64,000 nucleotides of DNA, from NCBI RefSeq assembly GCF_001659605.2, contig NW_025215482.1, positions 636,135 to 700,134 on the forward strand, in the 5' to 3' direction. The notes beneath the pieces were generated by a model. It was not told the origin of the DNA and ran no database searches. It was given only the letters and a program-made list of their open reading frames with translations. Source of the DNA: Manihot esculenta. Lineage: Eukaryota; Streptophyta; Magnoliopsida; Malpighiales; Euphorbiaceae. Positions 9,435 through 16,853 of this stretch are shown here, in pieces (position 1 is the stretch's first letter; every line of letters starts with the position of its first letter). The position numbers and the translations under genes were made by a program.

Positions 9435-11728
9435 TGTAACGACCCGGAAATCCGACCCGTTACCGGCGCTAGGATCCAGATCGGCTTAAGGCCGCCGGGA
9501 CCCGTAGCAAGCCTACATACCTCCTGTAAACCTGTGGAATCCCATACATAGCAACATATACATGATCTGTAAAAAATTTTCTTTTTGTCTTATCCAAGCA
9601 AAACCTGTGCATGCACAAAATCATACATAAACCCCACACTGGAGTCCTCATCAAATACTCCAATGGGGTATCATCATCATACATAACAGCTTGGATAATC
9701 ATGGTCATTAACATCATTACTCATTAAACACTCTGTACATAATGGGGATTCACACATCTCTAGGTCAAGCACTACTAAAATCCTCAATACATCATCAAAT
9801 CATTCATTACATTACATGGTCATAAATACTCATTACATCATGTTCATGTCCACTACTATCTATTATAACTATCTATTACAACATATAAGGCTTGACTTCA
9901 CTCTAGCCGACTTCTTGATCTGTCCTGTACCTGCAACTCTGGGGATAGAGGGAGTGGGGTGAGCTACTAGAGCCCAGTGAGCAGAAACTGAGAAAAACAT
10001 TTGTTTTAATTCCTCCCTTTTTAGGTACATTATTATTCATTTTATTATTATTATTATCATATAACTTTTTCTTATTCATGCTTTCATGTATGCACCATAA
10101 CACAAACATTTCACAACAAGGATGAACTTGTCACCACTTAGCCCCAATCTTTCTTACTTATACATGCCGGGGGCGTAGAGCCGTAGCAGGCACACCCGGA
10201 CTTCCATAAACAGTCATAGTGCCAGGGGCGTAGAGCCGTAGCAGGCACACCTGGACTCACATAGGCTATCGTGACATACAAGGGCTAATGGATCATTCAA
10301 CATTCATCCACATCAACAACAAAGTATGCAATGCAACATATTCGTGAATTCTAATGCAAACAACCTAATATTGCCTGGCATAATGATGCATGGGCAATGC
10401 TTTATGATCCATTCATTTATTCATTTACTTTAAAGCTTAAGGGGTTGTTCCACTCACTTGGTAACTGAAGCTTTAACAACGAACTCTGAACGACTATCTC
10501 ACAACCGGGGGTCTCGGTTCCTCGGGTCCGAACCTACACAGGTGGACTCAAATGAGGCACCAAACATACATGAACATGACTCTAAAATACTCCCCAAAAA
10601 CCCCTAAAACATCCTGAAAACATCACATGAAACATGCAAGAAATGGCTGAACAGGGCACTTTCGGCGGCACCTTCGGCGGCCGAAAGTCCTGGACAGAGA
10701 CGAAACTCAGGTAGGTTCGGCGGCACCTTCGGCGGCCGAAAGTGCCAGACAGAGACGAAAGTCTCTTTTCGGGGGCAACTTCGGCAGCCGAAAGGCCTGC
10801 CTCCCCAGCCATGTTCGGCGGCCGAAAGTACCTTCGGCTGCCGAACCTGGTTTCTGCCAAAGGGCAGAAACTTGGCTCCCTTAGCACATTTCGCCTCCAA
10901 ACCTTCCAAACATGCATATTGTTCAACCAAAACATGCATACAAGTTCCTAGGGGCCTCAAACATGCATATACCCCAACTACAACACTTCAATCACACACA
11001 ATCAAGCTACATTGCTCAAAAAGTCATCAAAACCCATAGGTTTAACATATGCCCTAACATGCATTCTACCCCTTAAAACTTCATAAAACTTGTTTAAATC
11101 ATACATTGAGCTTAAGATCGGCTCTTACCTCTTGGAGATCGAGGGTTGAGGAGATCTAGACTTGGAGATGGGGGAAGTTCCAACTTTTGGTCTCCAAGCT
11201 CCAAAACTCGTTCTAAGCTCAAAGATCTTCAAAACCAAAGTTATAAACTTGTAAAGATCATGGAAAAAGGAAGGAAAAACTCAAGATTGGGGGAAGGATG
11301 GCGGAATGCTCACCTTGGCCGAAATGGGGAGAAAAAGCTCGGCCATTTTCGGCTAAGGGACCCTTTTATAGTGGCTGGCCAGACCACGTTCGGGGGCCGA
11401 ATGTGCCTCCGCATCCATGCAAATGTTCGGCGGCCGAACATGAGGTTCGGCGGCCGAACCTTGACTTCCCTCACTCATGCTTTCGGGGGCCTAACGTGCC
11501 TCCTAATCACATGCATGTTCGGCGGCCGAACTTGTCTTTCGGCGGCCGAACCTGGGTTTTCCTTTAAAGAATTTTCATGCAAAAACTCATTAAATTTTCA
11601 TACTTAAAAACATGAAATACATGAAAACATTTCATAAAATCATAGTTTTACCCTTCTAGAGGTTTCTGACATCCGAGGTCCCACCGGACGGTAGGGATTC
11701 CGATACCGGAGTCTAGCCAGGTATTACA
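9435..11728 (-). repeat. 5' LTR of Tekay family 1
   Basis: 2294 bp, TG...CA, four substitutions from the 3' LTR. It carries the same internal features as the 3' copy: 55-bp-period duplication from 10165, hairpin clusters at 10659-10846 and 11386-11554, and the TATA box at 11361-11370. If transcription starts 25-35 bp below the TATA box (about 11330), U3 is about 0.4 kb and R plus U5 about 1.9 kb, an unusually long transcribed part. The gag-pol transcript would start here and run leftwards. Confidence 0.95.
11361..11370 (-). promoter_or_regulatory. Predicted TATA box of the 5' LTR promoter
   Basis: Minus strand TATAAAAGGG, preceded by the GCC-box-like hairpin cluster and conserved in the second Tekay family. 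It is the best TATA match I see in the LTR. The start site is inferred, not observed. Confidence 0.65.
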
Positions 11729-12411
11729 AAGGCTTTCAGAAGAGGAAGGACGCGCGGATCATGCTTCCAGAAGAGGTGGCACGCGCATGGATTGCAAAAG
11801 AGGCAGGAGAATGCAGTCATTAATGTGCAGAAGTGGAAATATATCTGTCCAGTCTTTCCTTTTTAGGTGGAGCCTTCGTTTGAATTTTGAATGCTGAATG
11901 CAGAAGAGGAAGAGCATCTCCTTGAGATCTTGCTGCCTAAACAGGAAGATATGACTGCTGCAGTGTATGCACATCTTTGAACAAGGAAAGAAAGATCTGC
12001 GATTTGAATTTGAAATAATCTTCTGACTGAGCTTTCCTTGTTTACTTTTGCTTCTGCACTTTCGTCATTTGAAGACTTTCCTTTTCTGAAAACTTGCCTT
12101 ATTTGAAAACCTTCCTTTCCTGGCCCATGTTCTAATTAAGGCAGGAAAGATTTTGCAGTTCGAATTTCGGACAGTTTGTTGACTGTGCTTTCTGACTCTT
12201 TCCTTATTTGGCACTTTCCATATATGAACACTTTCCTTATTTGGAACTTTCCATATTTGGCACTTTTTGGCAGTTTTAAGAGCATTTTCTCCAGATTGTC
12301 TTTTCACACCTAGTTTCTGCAAAACATGAACAAAACCACAAAATTAGGTAGAAAAGGTGTAAATAAACATCAAGATTATCATGATAAAGTGGGCTAAATT
12401 ATGCTCTGTCA
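11729..12411 (-). repeat. 3' LTR fragment of Athila-like element
   Basis: 683 bp matching 16166-16848 with no indels and five substitutions. It starts with AAGGC, the right-hand target duplication of the Tekay insertion, and ends GCTCTGTCA. It carries the CArG-like tandem motifs at 12202-12260. In the other LTR copy AAGGC is preceded by GTACC, which is what should be found at the left side of the Tekay element. Confidence 0.93.
12202..12260. promoter_or_regulatory. CArG-like motif array, 3' LTR copy
   Basis: CCTTATTTGG, CCATATATGA, CCTTATTTGG and CCATATTTGG at 16-17 bp spacing. This is the same array as in the 5' LTR at 16639-16697, offset 4437 bp. Three of the four match CC(A/T)6GG, the binding consensus of MADS-domain factors. 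Confidence 0.5.
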
Positions 12412-12427
12412 AATACCCCCACACCTA
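12412..12427 (-). other. Polypurine tract of Athila-like element
   Basis: Minus strand TAGGTGTGGGGGTATT immediately precedes the 3' LTR start (TGACAGAGC on that strand). A G-tract preceded by TAGGTGT at this place fits Athila/Tat-type elements. A near copy (TTTAGGTGTGGGGGT) lies internally at 13299-13313. Confidence 0.8.
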
Positions 12428-12431
12428 GCCT

Positions 12432-12451
12432 TTTGCTTGTCCTCAAGCAAA
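12432..12451 (-). other. 8-bp stem-loop with AGGA loop before the polypurine tract
   Basis: Minus strand arms TTTGCTTG and CAAGCAAA around AGGA, four bases upstream of the polypurine tract in element sense. A second hairpin with the same loop and stem length but different stem bases lies at 13316-13335. From memory, GAGGACAAGCAA-type sequences are widespread before the 3' LTR of plant Tat/Athila elements. Confidence 0.75.
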
Positions 12452-13298
12452 CAAACATAGTTAAACAAACTCTCTTTGCTTTGATCCTTATTTCCACTTA
12501 AGCTCTTACTCTAGACCCCTATTTTGAATCATTGCAATAAAGAATGTATGCATCAAGGTTACTTACCTCTTTCCTTGTTTCCCTTTACTTACCATGGCTA
12601 GGATTGGTTTTCCTCAAGAGAGACCATGCACATTATATATTAAGACTTTTTCTAGCTTTTGGTGTGACTTGCCCTTACCTTGAAGTACTTTATTCAGGCT
12701 TTTGCACTTTAGATCTTGCTTGGAAAGGTCACCAACCTATTTTTGATGTACTTTTAGATCTTTCAGTGGGTCACCTATCCAAGTGGCTATTTAGCCTTGT
12801 TCATAGTCTTTTGACCATTGGAACAATTTTCTCCATTTTTTTTTATGCTTTTGAGGGCTTTGCCTTTGCTGAATTTTCTTTCTCTCAATGATTTGGGCAA
12901 ATCAACACCTATTGCGAAATCAAGTCATGTTAAGTTCATTCACACAATTTCATTTTTGTCATCTTCAATCGAGGGTCATCAGTATATTTTTCACCATTGG
13001 TAAGCTCCAAGATTCAATTCAAAAAGCAATTCCCAAACATGAATACATCTTATTGCAATTGATTCAACATAGGGTTAAAGAGTCATCACATCAATGGGGT
13101 CATGGAAAGAAAGTTCATCAACATAGCTCATCAATTTGAGTAAAGCAAATCAGAAAGAAGAAGACCATGGTTGATCAAACACAAACTGAAAGGAAAACTG
13201 AAAAGAAAATGCAAACTAAAAGAAAAAACTGAAAGGAAAATGCAAACTGAAAGGAAAAATGTGTCTAAAGCAAAAAATTAAAAATTTCAGAGATCCGC
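12452..13298 (-). other. Non-coding part of Athila-like internal region
   Basis: AT-rich sequence with no convincing coding frame on either strand. At 13180-13260 it holds a purine-rich stretch built of imperfect repeats of AAACTGAAAGGAAAA with TGC interruptions. The plus-strand frames here (for example 12544-12891) are hydrophobic low-complexity translations of T-rich DNA and are not supported as genes. Confidence 0.6.
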
Positions 13299-13335
13299 AC
13301 CCCCACACCTAAATCATGCATTGTCCTCAATGTAT
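13299..13335 (-). other. Internal copy of the polypurine-tract and hairpin module
   Basis: Element sense: an 8-bp stem (ATACATTG / CAATGCAT, one G-T pair) around AGGA at 13316-13335, followed by TTTAGGTGTGGGGGT. This has the same layout as the 3' terminal module at 12415-12451 and lies just downstream of the ORF remnant. It could be a central polypurine tract or a relic of the end of pol in an autonomous relative. Confidence 0.65.
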
Positions 13336-13414
13336 AGAAAACATAAAAGAACAAAGGAAACTGAGTACTCCCCTGGTGTGGTGTTGTATGGTGCGATCCA
13401 CTTGGCAAGTTGCC

Positions 13415-14635
13415 TCAAGTAATTGGGGGAGGAAAAAGGGTCCCAACAGAATTAAGTGAATAGTGTAGCATGCCTTTTGATTTAGTCATAACCCATCTTA
13501 TTTCTTTCATGTACTCGTGAAGTAACATGATCAGTTTCTCCTCTTTCAGATGAGGTGTGCCTCTAGCCCTTATGTTTGCATTTTTTAGCACTTCGAGATT
13601 CAATTGATATTTCTCCATATGTAGCTGCAGTTTAGCATTGAGTTCGGGCAAAACAAATTCTACCTTATCTGGAGGCTTGGGCAAGCATAGATCTGCATGC
13701 TCCTTTGGTTTGGGTGCTTGGAATACCATTTGTTCCTTGTGAGCCTGGGCTGTTTGCATTGGAAGGCTGAAAGGAGTTTCAGATTCTTCTTTCTACGCAG
13801 AACTTACCTGAAAGGGAGGCGGAAGACCACTGATCTGCGATTGAAGCTGAAAGGACACAACTGAAAGGCTTTCAGGTACTCCTTCTTGCGCAAGGTTGGT
13901 CTGCAATGGGAGGCTGGAAGGAGTTTCATGCGATGGAAGCTGAAGAAGTGTGACTGGAAGTGTTGCAGGACTATCCTGCGCAAGGTTGATCTGCGCACCA
14001 AGCTGAAGTGGTGCGATCTGCTTCTGTTCATTCTGCGCATGGCTGCAGTCCACCTGTTGGATGCAACAGTCAGTTTCTTTCAGTTCTGGCTCTTTCTGGC
14101 TCTCTTTCTTGCAAGGATCATCATTTAGCATATCATTTTGATTTACATAAAAAACATCTTGGCTCATAAAATCAATGATATCTAAAGCAACAAGTTCTGT
14201 TTGATCAGTTTGATTAGACAAACTATCTTCTGGTTGGGTTTCTTCAGCAACTTGTTCTTGTACTTGCCATCTTTCATCATCAGCTTGACGCTCTTCCTCT
14301 TTTCTTACCATGTCTTCTCTCCATTTGGCGGCTACTCGATCCACTTCCTGTTGGAAATTGTGCAAAGTCTCCAACATCTTATAAAGATTAGTTCTGGTAT
14401 CTTCAGGTATTGCATATCTCGGCTGTCCATAGAATCTTTCACATGCATGTACTTGTTGGAGTTGTTGTTCTTCAAAAGCTTGTTCAGCTTGGTCTATAAC
14501 AAAACTTCTCATAGCAGCGATTTGTTCATAAAGTTCCACAAGGCGGAAAGGTGTACTTACCGCGTCTTGTTCTATGGTTAAATATTTCAATAAAGATGTT
14601 AGAAAAGAAAGATCAGATCTACTTACCTCATCCAT
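13415..14635 (-). pseudogene. Conserved-looking ORF of unknown function, split by one in-frame TAG
   Basis: One reading frame of 407 codons runs from ATG at 14633-14635 to a stop at 13415. It is interrupted by a single TAG at 13793-13795, giving 280 residues before it; after 11 more codons a Met begins the last 114 residues. The start is about 110 bp from the primer-binding site, where gag would be expected. The N-terminal half (residues 1-125) is helical and rich in E, Q and R (for example EQAFEEQQLQQVHACERF), possibly coiled coil. Residues 150-280 are acidic, then Q/L/P-rich with a degenerate repeat (SLPLQTNLAQ). I see no zinc knuckle, protease, RT or integrase motif. I do not recognise the protein. 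It could be a degenerate gag-like ORF of a non-autonomous element or captured sequence. UAG followed by AAA is not a known strong readthrough context, so a nonsense mutation is likelier. Confidence 0.6.
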
Positions 14636-14745
14636 GATTCAGATGTGCGATTGAGATGTTTCAGAAGATGGTCTGCGATGACGTGCTCTCTTTTTTTTTT
14701 TTTTTTAAATTTGGTCCTGAAAGAAAAACAAATAAGTTAAATCAA
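14636..14745 (-). other. Leader of Athila-like element with poly-T tract
   Basis: About 110 bp between primer-binding site and the ORF. It includes a run of about 18 T on the plus strand at 14689-14706 (A-run in element sense). No other signal seen. Confidence 0.6.
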
Positions 14746-14764
14746 CTCCCCAGCAACGGCGCCA
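14746..14764 (-). other. Primer-binding site, tRNA-Asp type
   Basis: Minus strand TGGCGCCGTTGCTGGGGAG, four bases inside the 5' LTR. It complements the 3' end of plant tRNA-Asp (CCCCGGCAACGGCGCCA) with one mismatch. This primer choice is characteristic of Athila-type elements and supports placing the element in or near that lineage. Confidence 0.88.
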
Positions 14765-15706
14765 ATTTTGACAGAGCGGTTGTCGAGGCCGGTCAAAAAT
14801 AATACAATTCAACTACCAACAATTTTACAACTGTAGATAGTGGTGAAAGGATCGAATCCACAGGGAATTGATACTTACCTATTTTCCTTGTCAAGACCAA
14901 AAAAACAAACAAAAAGTAAAATAAAAACAAAGTGCAAGAAAATTAAAAAGGGGGGTTTTAAGATTGATAGAATTCAACTAAAGATGAAAGCAATAAAATA
15001 AAGCGAATAATAAAATAAAGAGAAAACAAATATGAGAAAAGCTCTAGTTGAAGATTCAGATTCACTTTAGTTGATGGGATTGATCATTGACTCATATGTT
15101 CCTTTGTTGATTCAATAAATTGGCCATGGAGATTGAAGAAGCTTCTCACATCCATTGTCTCTCTTTAAGATTAAATCAATTAGGGAAAGTCCTCCAATTA
15201 ATTACTAATTAACAATTGCCAAAGAACTACTTTGAGCCTTAGGCCTTTTACAATAGTCAATTGCATAAAGATATAGAGAGAACCAATTCTAGTCACCCAC
15301 ATGCATGGAGACAACACTAGATCATGCGATTTCCTTGGTGATGCACCAAGTGTTCCTATGGTTGAACAAATCAAGCAATTTCGGACTTAAAATCATTCAA
15401 ACCAACAATATATTACCTTGCAATAAAAATCAATGGAGATCTTAAATAACAAAGTGATAATGTCCTTTAAGCATGAAATCACAAGAATATTGAATAAGAA
15501 AAAGATAAACAATGTAGTCCAAGTCTCTCAATCCACAATACAACTAAAGCTTCACTTATTCTTCAACTAGAAAAGAGGTTTCAGCCTCTCATGGCTGAAA
15601 CAAAAACCAAAAATAAAAGAAAAGAAGAAATATAGAAGAAGAGATGTGAATTTCGTAGGTGTCTCCCAAGGGGAGCTTCGGGACCCTGTAGAGGCTTCTT
15701 ATGTGG

Positions 15707-15715
15707 CTTTTTATA
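15707..15715 (-). promoter_or_regulatory. Predicted TATA box of Athila-like LTR
   Basis: Minus strand TATAAAAAG within ACTATAAAAAGCC, the best TATA match in the LTR. The transcript would start near 15680 and run leftwards through the primer-binding site and ORF. Confidence 0.55.
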
Positions 15716-15779
15716 GTTGAAAAGTGTTGCCCTAGGTCATACTTACTGCCCAAGAGGTATTTTCTGCCCAATATGTGTC

Positions 15780-16240
15780 TGAAAAGGAAAGAATCGCGCT
15801 TTTCGGCTTCAGAAGGAAGGCTGCGCGAAAATGCACTGCGAAAGGAAGTTGATGCGCGCGGTTTGGTCTCAGAAAGGGAAGGAGGCGCAGATTGTGCTTC
15901 CTAAATAAGTTTAGATGCTAACCTTGCTTCCTAATTAGTGTAGAGGCTGCCCAAGGTGCTGCCCATGTGCAACTTGCTGCCCAAGTTGTTGCAAACGAGG
16001 AAAGAATCGGACTGCAAGGCTTCAGAAAGAAGTTGGCGCGCAGATTGCCTTCAGAATAGGAAAGGAGCGTACCTTGTGCTTGAAAAGGAAGGAAGAGCGA
16101 TCCAAGGCTGCCAATAGAGGAAGAAAAGTCGTGGCTTGATGTTCATAAGGAAATATGCACGTACCAAGGCTTTCAGAAGAGGAAGGACGCGCGGATCATG
16201 CTTCCAGAAGAGGTGGCACGCGCATGGATTGTAAAAGAGG
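15780..16240. repeat. Degenerate purine/GCGC-rich repeat tract in U3
   Basis: Imperfect recurrences of TTCAGAA-GGAAGG followed by GCGCG and GATTGTGCTTCC-like text, at roughly 40-60 bp intervals, with a run of CTGCCCAAG repeats at about 15947-15990. It lies upstream of the TATA box in element sense. No exact period can be fixed by eye. Confidence 0.5.
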
Positions 16241-16638
16241 CAGGAGAATGCAGTCATTAATGTGCAGAAGTGGAAATATATCTGTCCAGTCTTTCCTTTT
16301 TAGGTGGAGCCTTCGTTTGAATTTTGAATGCTGAATGCAGAAGAGGAAGAGCATCTCCTTGAGATCTTGCTGCCTAAACAGGAAGATATGACTGCTGCAG
16401 TGTATGCACATCTTTGAACAAGGAAAGAAAGATCTGCGATTTGAATTTGAAATAATCTTCTGACTGAGCTTTCCTTGTTTACTTTTACTTCTGCACTTTC
16501 GTCATATGAAGACTTTCCTTTTCCGAAAACTTGCCTTATTTGAAAACCTTCCTTTCCTGGCCCATGTTCTAATTAAGGCAGGAAAGATTCTGCAGTTCGA
16601 ATTTCGGACAGTTTGTTGACTGTGCTTTCTGACTCTTT

Positions 16639-16697
16639 CCTTATTTGGCACTTTCCATATATGAACACTTTCCTTATTTGGAACTTTCCATATTTGG
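16639..16697. promoter_or_regulatory. Tandem CArG-like motif array in U3
   Basis: CCTTATTTGG (16639), CCATATATGA (16655), CCTTATTTGG (16672) and CCATATTTGG (16688). Three are exact CC(A/T)6GG boxes and the fourth misses by one base. CArG boxes bind MADS-domain transcription factors. Spacing of 16-17 bp suggests a small tandem amplification. They lie about 0.9 kb upstream of the TATA box. The regulatory role is inference. Confidence 0.5.
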
Positions 16698-16848
16698 CAC
16701 TTTTTGGCAGTTTTAAGAGCATTTTCTCCAGATTGTCTTTTCACACCTAGTTTCTGCAAAACATGAACAAAACCACAAAATTAGGTAGAAAAGGTGTAAA
16801 TAAACATCAAGATTATCATGATAAAGTGGGCTAAATTATGCTCTGTCA

Positions 16849-16853
16849 CCCAT
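16849..16853. repeat. Target-site duplication CCCAT, right copy
   Basis: Directly follows the LTR end GCTCTGTCA and matches 764-768. It shows that the Athila-like element integrated into an existing satellite monomer. Confidence 0.8.

Larger units (their letters stand above)
1768..11728 (-). mobile_element. Intact Tekay/Del-type Ty3/gypsy chromovirus (family 1)
   Basis: Complete LTR retrotransposon of about 9.96 kb read on the minus strand: 5' LTR 9435-11728, primer-binding site matching tRNA-iMet at 9419-9431, a single gag-pol ORF, a polypurine tract at 4062-4074, and 3' LTR 1768-4061 (first base lost in the gap). LTR ends are TG...CA. I found only four differences between the LTRs (2427/10094, 3675/11342, 4000/11667, 4052/11719) over 2293 bp, so insertion was recent. 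The right target duplication should be AAGGC (11729-11733); the left copy is in the gap. The element lies inside the 3' LTR of the Athila-like element. The clade is assigned from domain order and the C-terminal chromodomain; Tekay versus other chromovirus clades would need an RT tree. Confidence 0.95.
11729..16848 (-). mobile_element. Non-autonomous Athila-like LTR element, interrupted by Tekay
   Basis: Minus-strand LTR element: 5' LTR 14769-16848 (2080 bp, TGACAGAGC...GCTCTGTCA), tRNA-Asp-type primer site at 14746-14764, an internal region of 2.36 kb, and a truncated 3' LTR at 11729-12411. The internal region has no protease, reverse transcriptase or integrase, only one broken ORF of unknown function, so the element must depend on a partner. 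The tRNA-Asp primer site and the hairpin-plus-G-tract sequences point to the Athila/Tat side of plant Ty3/gypsy. It sits in the satellite with a CCCAT duplication. Its outer 3' LTR (about 1.4 kb) is missing at gap 1 because Tekay inserted after AAGGC. The two LTRs show five differences in 683 shared bp, so it is older than the Tekay insertion. Confidence 0.9.
14769..16848 (-). repeat. 5' LTR of Athila-like element
   Basis: 2080 bp with long matching ends (TGACAGAGC / GCTCTGTCA). It contains the ATCGAATCCACAGGGAA motif near 14850, which I recall from many plant LTRs of this group; a minus-strand TATAAAAAG at 15707-15715; a degenerate purine/GCGC repeat region at about 15780-16240; and the CArG-like array at 16639-16697. 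In element sense U3 runs from 16848 to the TATA box (about 1.1 kb). Frames inside the LTR are short and low complexity, with no gene supported. Confidence 0.92.

Noticed and set aside
12544..12891. Hydrophobic 115-codon plus-strand ORF (possible membrane protein) in the Athila-like element
   Set aside because: It lies antisense in T-rich internal DNA, and its residue composition follows base composition. No start context or homologue is recognised.
13793..13795. Programmed UAG readthrough
   Set aside because: The following bases (AAAGAA) do not match the strong plant readthrough context, and the element is otherwise degenerate. Kept only as a finding to test.
13415..14635. Env-like gene or toxin/defence gene in the non-autonomous element
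   Set aside because: No signal peptide, transmembrane segment or known catalytic motif is visible; position next to the primer site fits a gag-like place better than an env place.
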